64,000 nt of DNA from Talpa occidentalis (Eukaryota > Chordata > Mammalia > Eulipotyphla > Talpidae). The notes below the pieces were generated by a model, which made no database searches, had not been told where the DNA came from, and worked only from the letters and a program-made list of their open reading frames with translations. Location of the stretch: the NCBI RefSeq assembly GCF_014898055.3, contig NW_023605194.1, positions 101,067,258-101,131,257 on the forward strand, given 5' to 3'. The position numbers were made by a program, and so were the translations under genes. Of this stretch, positions 35,805-47,824 are shown in pieces (position 1 is the first letter of the stretch; each line of letters starts with the position of its first letter).

Positions 35805-36370
35805 GTTTTGTTTTTTTTTCAATTTTTTAAATTTACATATTTTACATCATTGTGTATTTCATGTAAAATTTCCATCACAAGTTCACATGTGAACCATCAC
35901 CATAGTCTCTTGTACTCGTCTGTCCCATTTCGATCCATTTTCCTCCATCTCCCTCCCAGAATGTCTCTTATTTATGATCACATGCTAGTTTTGTTGGTTT
36001 GTTATTATTATTATTGTTGTTCTTTTCCTGATCCCTTATTTTGTTCCCCTATATTCCTGCTGTAAGTGAAACCATTCAATTTTTTTCTTTTACTTCTGGC
36101 TTATTTCACTGAGCAAGATCCCTTCTACTTCCATCCATGTTGCTGCAAATGACATGTTTATCTTTTTTTCATTGCTGAATAGTATTCCATTGTGTATATA
36201 TACCACAGCTTCTTTATCCAGTCATCTATTTTGGGTCATTTGTGTTATTTCCATATTTTATCTATTGTATATAGTGCTGCAATAAACAGAGGGGTGCAGG
36301 TATCTTTTTGAAGTAATGTTTTTGTATCTTTTGGGTAGATTTCCTAGGAGTGGAATTGCTAGGTTTTAGA
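35805..36370 (-). repeat. L1 3' end, minus strand
   Basis: Antisense L1 3' UTR and end of ORF2: TTACATATTTTACATCATTG, CATAGTCTCTTGTACTC, GTAAGTGAAACCATTCAA, TTCCATCCATGTTGCTGC, ATAGTATTCCATTGTGTATA, and CCTAGGAGTGGAATTGCTAG. It is well preserved and ends abruptly (5' truncation) near 36370. Confidence 0.95.
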
Positions 36371-36379
36371 TATAATTCA

Positions 36380-38240
36380 AGCAAATCTGTAACTGTGATC
36401 AGGCTAAAGATATTTCTGCAATGGTGTCCTTGTGAGATCAGGCAATGGTAAATCTTGGTTAAGGTTAGGAGTCAGGTTAGCAGACTTTTCTTCCAGGTAA
36501 TATGTTAAAGAACAAAAAGAAATATTTAATCGTATGTCATGCTACCTAGGTTAAGTTTTAAGGTACTTAGTACTATAATATGTATATGGGCTCTAATTCC
36601 TAATTTGATTTTAATACTGTGAGGGGAACAGAGGATCTCTCAGTGCCCAATTATGCTATCATTTTATTTTTATATTGGAACATTCATCTCTACATATTAT
36701 TCCTAATAATAAGAGCTAAAATAAAACTAACAAACAAAACCACATCTACTCTCAAAAAAATGTTAATTTTACTATTTAATTCTAAATGTGAATTATATTT
36801 TCTTAAGTAATTTTCAAGAAAAGGACTAAACCACATGTCTACAATATATTATCTCCCAATATCTGGGATATTGTAGGATATGCCACCAATTTTATTTGAT
36901 AAATAAGAATGATACTTATGTATATTGTATTCATTTTCTAAGATTTTTAAATTACAAACAAACCTAGAATTTACAGATAATTGTTCCAGAAAATGTTCTG
37001 TGTGCACTATAACTGAGTATAAAATGAATCTTCATGACAGAAAAGGCTCTTTTCTAAGCCAAAGGATATCTTTGAGAAGAGACAGAAACTGGAAATATGT
37101 ATGGAATCAAGGATATCTGTCTTCTTCATCTGTACCTTGTGATTATGTATATGAATTGCTAGTAAAGCTAAGGTAAGATTTTTATCAGGTATGATTTTTA
37201 TTTCTATTGAGTCCTAGTTAACAATCTGATCCTTGGCATTATTTCAACAATGATATTTACTACCATTTATTGACATTAATATATTCTTTTAGTTCATTCT
37301 GTAAAAAAAAAAAAAGGAAAACATTAATATCTGAAACAAAAAAAAAAAAAGAAAATTTACTACGTAGTATATTAAGAGAAAGTTAGTCTGGTCAAATACA
37401 ATCTCCTTTGACCAGGGTAGATTGCTGATCTTACATAGTTTTGAAAAAGCCTGAAGCTCAAAAGTAGTTAAAATTTCAAGAGCTTAAGTGAGCCAACAAA
37501 CTAAGTGGAAACTGGTTGCTCTGTTGAGATACTTGTTGACTAGATGCCATCAGAGGCACGCTTATTGAAATTAGTCTGTTCCTGATTGGCTGACTTCCCA
37601 AAGCATAAGGCTATCACAGATTTGTTGGCATTCAGATATGTGTCCACTGAAAAGAATTGCTATTGATCAACTGAATGAAGATAAACTGTTTCTAATGGCT
37701 CTATGTTAGCATGGCTCCAAAAAAGTCAGGCTGTTCTTTAATGTGAGATCATCTCATAGTCTCCAGTCAAAAATGGAAGGAATGAAGGAAGGAGGAAGGA
37801 GAGAATGGGTAAGAATGGAGAGAAAGAGAGACAAAGAAAAAGGATGATAGAAGGAAAAGGAAATAAAAAAGGGGTAAAGATGGGAGAGAAGTTAGAAGGG
37901 AGGAAGGAAAGCTGTAAACGAACCTTGATAGTTTTATTTTCTACTCTAAACTTAAAGGCCAGCACTTTAAAAGGAGAAATCTTGAAGGTCACACAATATG
38001 CTTTCAAACTTTTCGTGTTAGTGCTTCATTAAGTAAGCTATATTTTGAAGTATAATTCAAACTATTGGCTGTATTCTGACAGGAATTTGATTTGCAAATG
38101 TCATATTTCTTTTCCAGTTCTAGCTATCATCACTTTCTTCAGTCTAGACCCATATCACAGTCTTCTAGCAAGAGGAAGAATCTCTTTTCTCTCCCTTTGT
38201 TCTTGACTGACTTGCCTAACCTAATTATAATATAGTAAAA
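36380..38240. other. no recognised gene; A-runs and a purine tract inside
   Basis: Two A13-type runs at about 37303-37317 and 37339-37351 and the purine tract at 37769-37911. The frame at 36925-37176 (83 codons, plus) has no recognisable domain. Confidence 0.5.
37769..37911 (+). repeat. long purine-rich (GGAA)n-like tract
   Basis: About 143 bases almost entirely A and G, dominated by GGAA and GAGA words with only scattered T and C. GGAA-rich arrays can be bound by ETS-type factors, but nothing nearby indicates a promoter. The minus-strand frame with many phenylalanine and proline residues (37738-38007) is its translation. Confidence 0.9.
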
Positions 38241-38244
38241 CTCA

Positions 38245-38678
38245 AAATCAACAAGCAACTATAAACCAGAGACACACTACGGGTGTGGGGGAGGGATTAG
38301 AGTCAAAATAGGGGGAGTGGGAATTGTATGTGGAATATAACCAAGATGAAAATGCATATATTGTGCAAAAATGAAAACTTATATAAAAAATAAATAAAAT
38401 ATAAAAAATAAAGGAAAAAATAATAAAAATAAACATTTAGACTATAAGTAGTTATCGGAAGGGAAAAGCAAAGAGGAATGAATAAATCAGGGAAAAGGGA
38501 TAAATTTATGGTGAAGGTTAGAATTGGGTTTTTAGTAACGTGCTTAATGTGGAATGTACAAGTGTTGAGTTTTAATGACACACACTGAAATGTATATAAT
38601 GTTATAATGTAATGCTATTTCAATAAATAAATAAGCAAATAAATAAATAAATAAAAACTTCCAAAAAATAAAAAAAAA
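38245..38678 (+). repeat. L1 3' UTR and tail
   Basis: Plus-strand L1 3' UTR: GTGGGGGAGGGATTAGAG, GGGAGTGGGAATTGTATGTG, GACTATAAGTAGTTATCGG, then ATGTTATAATGTAATGCTAT and TTCAATAAATAAATAAGC with an (AAAT)n tail. An AT-rich patch at 38370-38425 breaks it. Confidence 0.88.
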
Positions 38679-38824
38679 GTGCTAAGTGCTAAGAAGTGAT
38701 ATTCTGGGGTCCTTTGCAGTTTCCAACTGCATTTCTCAGAACACTGTTTACAAATACTCCCTAGTGTAACTCAGCTTCTCTGTTCTGAAAAAATCCAATG
38801 ATATGGCAAGGCCACCTATTGTTC

Positions 38825-39075
38825 CAGGAAACATCTCTACCTGAGTTTATATCCATCAGCCATCACTTAACCAACTGCCTGCTGTGTGAGAGTCACCTGG
38901 AATGACCAGTCTAGACAAGTCTCCAAATCACTGCAGTCACATAAGATAAGTGTGAGCCACCCAGATGACAGCAGACAACCCAAAGCAGTCTGAGAAATGA
39001 GTGTTGTTTTAGGCTCCTGTATGTTTTATAATTAATTGTTACACAGCAATAGATAATGGAACAATAAATTGGCTA
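38825..39075 (+). repeat. MLT1-type (MaLR) LTR, 3' part
   Basis: The 3' part of a MaLR LTR: TGTGTGAGAGTCACCTGG, GACAAGTCTCCAAATCACTG, GATGACAGCAGACAACCC, CTGAGAAATGAGTGTTG, then AATTGTTACACAGCAATAG and ATAATGGAACAATAAATTGG. The ending with a water-mark 'cagcaatagataa' is typical of MLT1. No internal region follows. Confidence 0.84.
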
Positions 39076-39359
39076 GCGATTGACTCTGTTTAAGCATTAT
39101 TTTTTTCTATAAATAGGTTCCAGATATTATTTCAAACTATCTAAAAGACAAGCACATTCATCATTATATTCTTTGTAGAATCCAGATGCCTTCTATGGGA
39201 GAAAATAGCTATCTAGTATTTTATCTGATAGAAGAGGTAGAACTTTGAAAATGAGTTAATTTTTAGAGGAACCATGTTTTATAAATAAGCAATTAAGTAT
39301 TATTTTATTTATGTTTAAACGTGCTTTATTTTTAACATCTATAGCTAATTATACCCAGT

Positions 39360-39612
39360 GTAGTTTCAAATTATGGTCTTGCACAGCAGGTAATAGCCAC
39401 TTTATGGAATCAGAATTTGAATCTCTGCCAGGCCACTTATAGTCTTCATGTACTTGGGAATTAACCTTTAGCCTTGTTTTCTCATCTCTAAAATGAGTAT
39501 TATGAAGGCACATTACTCACAGGATTTTAGTGAATCTTAAATGAGAGCATACACATAAAGCATCTAGCATGTTGCTTTGTATATGATAATCTCTAGCATA
39601 TTAATAACTAAG
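39360..39612 (+). repeat. MIR
   Basis: Clear MIR layout: AGAATTTGAATCTCTGCC, CCACTTATAGTCTTCATGTAC, TTTTCTCATCTCTAAAATG, ACAGGATTTTAGTGAATC, TTAAATGAGAGCATACACA, then AAGCATCTAGCATGTTGC. These match the MIR body and 3' part in order. Confidence 0.88.
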
Positions 39613-39760
39613 GAAATTTCAGAAACATAATCAAAATTCCTTCCAACTTACAAATGCAAGATGGATCTACAAGGTTCCCTATTGTCTATCTGTAGGAATA
39701 TTTATCAGAGTATCTCCAGGAGTAGGTGAATTTTTGTTAGTTATTGAGAGTCTAAAAGAG

Positions 39761-39810
39761 TGTGTGTGTGGGGGGGGGGTGTGGGTGTGGGTGTGGGTGT
39801 CGGGGGAGGG
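39761..39810 (+). repeat. GTGTGG repeat and G-tract array, G-quadruplex motif
   Basis: A (GT)n start, a run of ten G (39770-39779), three TGTGGG units, then GGGGG and GGG. G runs of at least three bases at 39770-39779, 39783-39785, 39789-39791, 39795-39797, 39802-39806 and 39808-39810 are separated by loops of one to four bases, which satisfies the usual G-quadruplex pattern several times over. Confidence 0.92.
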
Positions 39811-40469
39811 TTGCTTAGGTAAACAGAAAAAAATGTCTCTCTGATTCACACAGTTTATCAAATGCTTTGTATTAAACTTTTTGCCAGATAGTATTAAGGT
39901 TCATTAACCCTGCTCACACAGTATAGAACTGTTATTTGTGATCCACATTATAGTCAGTCAAGTCTATGACTGTTTATAATTTATTGCATTCAAATTGGGA
40001 TCAAATTATTGGCCAATATTAGAGGCAAATAAATTTTTGAAAGTAATTCTTTTAAGATTAAGTTATTTTATTTGAGTAAAAAATGTGCTAACTGTAGTAA
40101 AAAATTTGAGTAAAAAACATGCTACCATTTGAGTAAAAAATGTGTTAAATTTAGCTGTCCAAAATATATTTATCTTGTATTAGTATTGGAAATGATGCTA
40201 TTAATCAAACATAATTTAAGGAACTTCTTTCTAAATACAAAATATATGTTTGAAAAATTCTTTTGCCAGGAGCTTTTTTTATTATTTTAAGTGTTCCTTC
40301 TATTCACATTTACATTTCTTGAAATTTTTAAAGTTTGCATTGTTTATGATGATACTTTACATTTTTTTATTTTTCCCACTCTGAACTGAGCAGAAGAAAC
40401 TGTACTCTGAATAAGAAGGTAGTGACATTACAGAGATTTGACAATAGCAAATATTGGGAAGACTTTTAT

Positions 40470-41845
40470 TGCAGTAGACTCCTAGCTGGTCACTCTGCTT
40501 CCATTCTTGACTCTTGAATCAAATCTCAACACAATAGTCAGTCAGAATGATCTCGTGAAAATGAGATCTTTATGACCTCACTATATGACCTCACTCAAAG
40601 TAACACCCAAGTTATCACAGTGGCTTAAAGCTCAATATTAGCCTCCACCAACCACTCCATTACTTTTCTATTTCATCCCCCACTACTGATGCCCAAATTC
40701 ACTCCACTACAGCTATACTAGTCTCTTAGGTTTTTTGTTTGTTTGTTTGTTTGTTTGTTTTTAAAGATTTATTTATACAAGAACTGGAGTACAGGCCAGA
40801 TGCACAGGAGGGTGAGAAGATTCACCAGAGACAGAGTGGGGAACAGAACAGGCAGACTGATGAAATACACTGCTGAGGGGAGCAGCGGACAAGACAGGAG
40901 AGGTCTGCTGCGCCATGTGGGACCTTCACCGGCCGGCAAGGATTGAACAGTAGCTGCAGAGACTACGGACAGCTTCACAGCGCAGTGCTCAACCGCCTGT
41001 GCCATCAGTGGAGGCCCATCTCTTAGTTTTTTGTTTTTTTTTTAATTTTAATTTTTATTTTTTACATCCTTCTTAGTTTTTATTTAAGTCACTAGACACA
41101 CTCTTATTTCTCTGCCTTTTCACTTGCTGTTCCCTCTGCTTGAAATGTCTTTCTGCATTTTCTCAATTTCTCATTTAATTATGTTTCTGTGTCAGATTTT
41201 TTGAGAAGCATTTTCTAGTAGCTGAGAATACAATAGTGGAAAAAAACATTAAAAAGACACTGTCCTCATGGAGTGTCTATGCTAATGAGTTCAGTAATAA
41301 AGCAAATGAGTATTTCCATCTAGAGAATTATAAATATAATGAGAAAAAAATAAAGAAAGGGTGGAGGGCAGATAATATAGGTAATAAGAAGGTAGCATGA
41401 TTAACTTCTATAGATGACTTAAATTTTTAATATCAGCAAGCTCCCCTGCTCTGCTGTGACTATGCAGCTGCCTTTCCTTTTCTTTCTCCTTGTCCTAATA
41501 AACTTGCCCTTTTCAAATGTTAAAAAAAAGAAATTTTACCGTCAGTCAAATCTTCTTATACATACTATTTAATATTACAATACTGTCTCTCTGATCAATT
41601 CTATTAGTACCTACTCCCTAAATCATTATTCTCTAGAGCAACTATTACTATCAAACATATTTTATAGTTTAGCCATTTTTTTTCATTTTTTCACTCTACT
41701 TACTAGAACATATTTTGAATATAAAGGGATTTGTTTTTACTATTTTGCTACTATTGTGTATATTCACAATCTAGAGCAATGCCTAGCACACTGTAGACAG
41801 GTAATAAATATTTTTTGAGTGGATAATTGATGAAAGTATGAGAAT
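40470..41845 (+). repeat. L2 element, about 1 kb, split by SINE copy 11
   Basis: Three plus-strand blocks follow L2 order: 40470-40735 (CTAGCTGGTCACTCTGCTTC, AGTCAGAATGATCTCGTG, CAGCTATACTAGTCTC), 41070-41215 (CTCTGCCTTTTCACTTGC, TGTTCCCTCTGCTTGAAATG) and 41545-41845 (GAGCAATGCCTAGCACACTG, AGGTAATAAATATTTTTTGAG). The gap 41215-41540 holds other old repeat-like sequence (ACTGTCCTCATGGAGTG). SINE copy 11 lies between the first two blocks. L2 copies this long are less common than short tails. Confidence 0.82.
40737..41017 (-). mobile_element. tRNA-like SINE copy 11 (subfamily B)
   Basis: Minus-strand SINE with a (GTTT)n tail (40737-40760), then AAAGATTTATTTATACAAG, ACTGGAGTACAGGCCAG, and 5' end CATCAGTGGAGGCCC. 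The flanking duplication TCTCTTAG plus T-rich bases is at 40722-40729 and 41019-41026. It interrupts an L2. Frames of 67 and 78 codons on the two strands are shadows. Confidence 0.94.
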
Positions 41846-42099
41846 ATCATAACAACTAGGAGCAAAATGGCAACATCAGATCACCTAAGCCAACAGACTC
41901 CCTATGCATGAGCTACCCTCTCCTTTCTACACTATGCTTTACATTTCTTTTTCCCCATGGCATTCTAGGAATAACCATAGTAATCAAGCATGACAGTGAC
42001 TTAAAATATTATAAAGCCATTTTCATCTTAGATTATCTTTAGCACAATTAGAATAGGCATGAATGAAAAACAAACATGACAATTAAGCTACATGAAAGA

Positions 42100-42782
42100 A
42101 TTGAAAATACACCTCTCCAAAGAAGACATACAGATGGTCAACAGACATAAAAAGATGTTCATCATCTCTTATTACTTGAGTAATGAAAATTAAAACATTG
42201 AGATATCATTTCACACCTGTGAGAATGGCAATTATCCAAAAGGCAAGAAACATTTATTAGAAAGGATTCCATTTCTGGGACTTTATCCCCAAATACAAAT
42301 ACACTAATTCAAAGTGATAATATATACCCCCCTGCTTATTTATTGCAGCACTATTTACAACAGTCAAGTCTGGAACCAACCAGGGTACCCATCAACCAAC
42401 AACTGGATAAAATGTGGTACATACACACAATGGACTACTCTTTGGTTTGAAAACAAAGATGAAATGCTGCACTTTGCAAGAAGGATGGACCTAGAGGCAA
42501 TAATACTTAGTGAAATAAATCAGAGAAAGACAAACAACATATGATTTTACTCATATGTGACATATGGAGAAACACAGAGATTAACTAAATAAACAAAAGT
42601 AAAATTTTAGACTATAATCCCAAGTAGTGGTTACCAGAAGGGAGGAAAGAAGAGGTGACTAGAATTTGACTTTTAGCAGTGAACTTAATGTAGCCTAGAC
42701 AATGTTGATTCTCAGTGATACACACATAAAGCTTATACAAAGTTATAATGCAATGTTAACTCAATTAAATAAAAATAAAAAC
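42100..42782 (+). repeat. L1 3' end (ORF2 end and 3' UTR)
   Basis: Very clear L1: CACCTCTCCAAAGAAGACAT, AGATATCATTTCACACCTGT, TATTGCAGCACTATTTACAA, CAACAACTGGATAAAATGTG, AATACTTAGTGAAATAAATC, then ATGCAATGTTAACTCAATTA. A deletion after CAAGAAACATTTATTAG removes part of the usual ORF2 sequence. The 76-codon frame at 42314-42544 is a remnant of ORF2's carboxy end region only. Confidence 0.96.
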
Positions 42783-43789
42783 TGAGGCAGGAAGATCAAC
42801 ATGGTTTTTCCTAAAGTCTTTTTAGTTCAAATCTAGCCCTGGTCTAGAAATATATTAACATTTAAAATCATAGCTATATAGCAAACTTAATTTTATATGT
42901 AAGCATCTTCTATTGACTATAATAGTTATTCTGACAGTTAATTGAAATATTAGTACTTCTGTATGTGCAAAGTAATCCAGATATAATCATACACATCCAA
43001 ATGATATCTATGCAGTAGTGTTCACTCCAGAAAGGCTTATTAAGCATGTAAATGGTTTAAAGAACCAAAGTACATTTAGAATTAAATTTCTGAAATAAAT
43101 TTGAAATAATTTTCAATTATTCACATTTTAGAAAAATATATATATTTAAGAACTTGAGACAAAATGACACCCTGCTTTACAGTTTGAAGAAGGGACCATT
43201 TCTTCTCCAAGGAAGTTTTCTGCAGGTGAATGGGCGGACATCAGAAGCAACTCTCAGCTAAGTCTCGTAAGTTGTACCCACATTAGCAAATATGGCCGAA
43301 GGTAAGAGTCAACTCTGTGACTAAAGACAAAATTGAAAAGAAAAGAACACAAAAGGAAAAGAAAAGAAATCAAGTCTAACAAGATCAGTTAGATCCTAGT
43401 TTACTGAATCCAATGCCACCCACACACACAAATAATTGCCATTTTATCAAAATTTTCAAAAAGCAAACTAAACAAAGTCACTCACATTTATACATAAGAA
43501 AATATCTCAACAAGTAACTGTTATCTTTGAAAAATTAATGCACACCTGCCTGAATTAACACTGCCAGGTATTTAAAATATACCAGTGATCACTATAATAA
43601 ATATAATATGATGTTAAACAAACAAAGAAAATAGAATTCAGTTCTCAGAAACAGCCTGATAAATAAGTAAACCTGAGACTTTTATGATGGCACACACTTC
43701 AATAGAGAAAGGTAAATTATACTAGTAAATGATGTAAAAACTTATCATTATTGAATGAAATAAAGTTAAATTCCTCAACTCATAAACAT

Positions 43790-44222
43790 GTAAACTCCAG
43801 ATCTATTATAGCTTTAAACACAAAAGGTAAAATATAAAGTTTAAAAAGAAAATGTAGGAGGGAATTTTGCATGTTTGTGACTTCAGGATAGGTAAGACTT
43901 TCCTGAGCTCACAAACACATGAAGAAAAAAAAATCGTGTCTATGACTTTGTCAAAATGAAGGATTTCTAATCAACAATGCAAATAACAGATGACAGATGG
44001 GGAGCTGATATTGCTTTGTAGGAATAAACACCTTGTTATCAAAGAAATGCAAATTATTACAAGAATGCTTTATCTCTTTACATGAGTAAATTTGGTAGAA
44101 ATTAAAATTGCAGATAATACCAAGCATGTCTAGGCTATAAGGGTAGGGCACTTTCATGTACTAATGGAAGTGGAAACTGTTGCAGCCAGTTTGTAAGCAA
44201 TCTTGTAAATAAAAAAAAAAAA
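43790..44222 (+). repeat. ancient L1 ORF2 fragment
   Basis: Shows the old L1 ORF2 order: AATGTAGGAGGGAATTTTGC, CTTCAGGATAGGTAAGAC, TATGACTTTGTCAAAATGAA, GTTATCAAAGAAATGCAAAT, then GGCACTTTCATGTACTAATG. It is diverged, with stops. The region 43400-43790 may be more of the same but is too eroded to say. Confidence 0.72.
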
Positions 44223-44223
44223 A

Positions 44224-44500
44224 GGAGCCTCCCTGGTGGCACAAGGGGTTAAGCTTCAGTACTATGAAGCTATTTGCAGCCACTGCAAGCACCAGTTTGA
44301 TCCCCGGCCAGGGAGCTACCCACATGGTACAGCAGACCTCTCCTGTCTTGCCCGCTACTCCCCTCAGCAATGAATTTCAGTTAATGTGCCTGTTCCGCTC
44401 CCCACTCTGTCTCTGGTGAATCCTCTCACACACACACACCCCACACCTCTGGACTATACTCCAGCTCTTGTATGCATAAAAAATCAATCTTCAAAAATAA
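44224..44500 (+). mobile_element. tRNA-like SINE copy 12 (subfamily B)
   Basis: SINE starting GGAGCCTCCCTGGTGGCAC with B-box-like AGTTTGATCCCC, body CCTCAGCAATGAATTTCAG, and end TGTATGCATAAAAAATC. It contains a private (CA)n expansion at 44429-44444. It lies directly after an A run and an old L1; no clean target duplication is visible, and substitutions are more numerous than in subfamily A copies. Confidence 0.92.
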
Positions 44501-44802
44501 ATAGAATAAAACCACAAGTAAATTAAAGTACAACATAGCAATATCATTTGTGTGAATTAAAATACAATGAAACAACAAGAACATTACTGTATAATTTGTA
44601 AGATCACATACACAAAACAAACACTGAGCTAATAAATCATAAACGTGAGAACTTCTAAAGGAAGAGAAAGGAAATGAGGGCAGATCATTAAGGAGAAAAT
44701 AAAAACAAAACAGAGTGGATAGTGATAGTAATGAGAATGCACCACAAGCCAGTAATACAAAGTTCCTTATTAATGCTCCTGGCATTAATAAAAAATTTAA
44801 AA

Positions 44803-45068
44803 ATCCCTGGTGGCACAGGGGCTAAGTCTCAGGCTATCAAGCTATCGCCTGCAGCATGAATTCGATCCCCAGCAGCGAACTAATCCACATGGTGCAGCAG
44901 ACCACCCTCATCTCACCTGCTGCTCCCCTCAGCAGTGTATTTTAGTAGATCTGCCTGTTCTACTTCCCGCTCTGTCTCTGGTGAATCCTCTCACCCCTCT
45001 GAATCTCTGGCCTACACCCCATTTCTTGTATGCATAAATAAAATAAATACTTAAAATAAATAAATAAA
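44803..45068 (+). mobile_element. tRNA-like SINE copy 13 (subfamily B), 5' end lost
   Basis: Starts at TCCCTGGTGGCACAGGGG, missing the first six or so bases of the family, then ATTCGATCCCC (B box), CCCTCAGCAGTGTATTTTAG, CTGGCCTACACCCC and GCATAAATAAAATAAATAC. It is one of the more diverged copies. Confidence 0.92.
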
Positions 45069-45395
45069 ATGAGAAAATGCAATATATAGGGTTTTCAAAC
45101 ACATAAACCACTGTTATCCGCTCTTAATTATCTGTAGGCTCTGCAGATATTTTCAAACACAAAATTATTTTTTCTGTATTTTCATCACTTTAAACATAAT
45201 ATCAACTTATTTCAGATTTAATTGGTCTCAAAAAATATAAGGTAAAACATAAGTCTTCTACAGTGTCTAGATGGGTTTTGTATGATTGTGGGAAATATCA
45301 GCGTGGTTTTTGCCACCAGTACTTGTCTTTCCTTATAAAATTAACAAAGCCATTACTTGTAAGGTTATGAAACCATTTAAGAATGCCAAAAGACT

Positions 45396-45667
45396 GGGCC
45401 TCCCCTGGTGGCGCAGCTGTTGAGCGCTGGGCTGCGAAGCTGCCCGCAGCCTCTGCACCGCAGTTCAATCCCTGGCCATTGGCCAGGGTCCCACATGGCG
45501 CGCAGACATTTCCTGCTGCACCCATTGCCCCCCTCAGCAGTGTACTTCGTCAGTCTGCCTGTTCTGCTTCCTGCTCTGGCTCTGGTGAATTCTCTCACCC
45601 TCCTGCACTTCTGACTGTACCCAGAGCTTGTATAAATAAATAAATCTTTCAAAAAAAAAAAAAAAAA
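45396..45667 (+). mobile_element. tRNA-like SINE copy 14 (subfamily A), 17-base perfect target duplication
   Basis: Full-length SINE: GGGCCTCCCCTGGTGGCGC, GTTGAGCGCTGGGCTGC, AGTTCAATCCC, ACATGGCGCGCAGAC, CTTCTGACTGTACCCAGAGC, then TAAATAAATAAATCTTTC and about A19. The duplication AAGAATGCCAAAAGACT is perfect at 45379-45395 and 45668-45684. With its long A tail and retained CpG sites it looks like the youngest copy of the window. Frames on both strands (up to 91 codons) are shadows. Confidence 0.97.
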
Positions 45668-45689
45668 AAGAATGCCAAAAGACTAACTT

Positions 45690-47800
45690 AACACTCAATA
45701 ATAATATTTTTAATTTTTACTAAACACTAGCAGCTATACAATGTTTTTGACTTAAACCCTAAAAATCAGCTACAACATTTAAAATTATTCACGTTTGGTA
45801 CTAATAGTATTAATGGTGTCAACTGCCTTGACTTTGGACTGCCATTTGTAGAAATTTATAACACAAATTAGAGAAAGTAGTCCACATAAAGAAGTCTTTT
45901 GTTATTTAATAAAACCCTTCAATTCCAAAAAGCAAAGAACTCAACAGTGTCAAATACAGTCTTAAAAGCAATTGGTATATATATCTTGTAGAAGCTGAGT
46001 ACTTCATAGTAGTTTCCTATTTGTCTCTGACAATAACTATTATAAATGAACTCCTTGATCATACTAAGTGGTAGTTGTTTTCCTCTAAAAAATATTAGAT
46101 TTCTTATTACAACCTTTTTCATTTCGACCAAGTATATTCTTTTTACTCTCTGTCTTGAAACTGAATTACATGACATCAGCAAGGTTTCAGGTTGTTTATA
46201 AGATGAGATTTATACAAAGCTACAAAAGATTTAATAACAATGGAGCTTTGTTGAATGGTAAATTGAATATCCTCACCTAATCTAAATAACTTCTTTTTAA
46301 TTATTGATGGAGAAACAGCAACAATGGGCTCTAGTTTTACCTTCCATCAAAACAACTATATTTAATTCTCCCTACATTTTTATTCTTTCTTAATTGGACA
46401 TTTTGTGAATATCGGTTATCAATAATGAGGATTAAACACTTAAAAATTTTCAGTTTTCTTATTTTTCTATGTTGTGGATTTTTTTTCTTTCTTCTGTGTA
46501 CACTTTCTACATTTATACTTAGGTTTCTATAGTGCTATCATATTCATCACTCACAGAATTATATTTTGTTAAAATCATATTTCATGTTACAGAATGAAAA
46601 AAGTATATTCACTTAACCTGTCTATAATTACCTAATTTAGAATTCCAAAAACTTGATTTATAGACAACTCTTTGCTTGCAGAAAAATGTCTGATTACTTT
46701 ATGATAATAGTATTTCAGCTAGACATTATAAACATTTATTAAACTTCAGAGTACCTGGACCCAATATTTTGCTAAACAATACTCCATCAAAGAATGAAAA
46801 GATATAAGCTGAGTAATGAACAGATGGAATGTTGAGAGCTATACTATTTGAACTCAGCTGTTCAAGATCATTTACAGTCAAGATCTACGTGACAAGGTCA
46901 AGCTGTAGAAAATGTGGGAGGTTAAAGGAAACAGAAGGGTAGAAAGTAGAATTTTTGATAAAGACTACAATTTTAATAAAAGATCATTATCCCTAATAAG
47001 AATCAAGTTAAAAAATAAAAATAATTATCTGATCAGAGCTTGCAAATAGATCTGAAGCAAAATACCATCTTATTTTTCAACTTTTCAGGAAACATTTTTA
47101 GAATCCAATGATATTAATGTTTATAACATTATAATAGGGTTTGTTTTGCTGATACATGATTAAATGTCTCATGATTGAATATTTACTTAAATTTGTTTTA
47201 CTGAATTTCTATACTGATGTTACCCTGAATAGATCTTTTGTAAAACCATTTCTGAAACATCTAACATCAAGACAAACCACAGATCTTTGAAAATATATCT
47301 CATACCATAAATAAAAATTTAATAAAAGTTGTAGAATTTAAAAGTTGAGGAAATATCCCAGATAGTAGAAAGAATTAAGACAAAGAGTAGGAAATTGGAG
47401 AGAAAAGTTTTTTAAGTATCTGTGAAAGAGGTTTAAATAATAAGTTAGGAATGTAAAGAAAGGGAAGAGAAATTGGGAACAGTGGGTGGGAGGATTATCT
47501 AAGAAATTATAAAATCATTTCCCAGGACTAATTACATAAGCTGTCAGAATAGAAGGCTGGGGCACAGTGACCAGCCAATGAGGGAATAACATACCAAAGA
47601 TTAAGAAGTACAGTGTCATCCAACTGCATCACAGGACTCAGACCACAAGATCTCACAATTAAACCTTCCTTTCACTCTCACAAAATCAGTGAACAAACCA
47701 AGCAAAGGTAAAATCAAACTCTTTGATATATAAAGATTCCAATGCAGAAGAAAGATAACAATCCCATTGCTGGGGATCCAGAAGATGCAGCCCACAGATA
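45690..47800. other. no recognised feature
   Basis: Two kilobases of AT-rich, single-copy-looking sequence. The 87-codon minus-strand frame at 45919-46182 has no domain that I recognise. Confidence 0.5.
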
Positions 47801-47824
47801 TGGAGTTTCAAAAAGAGCAGGACA

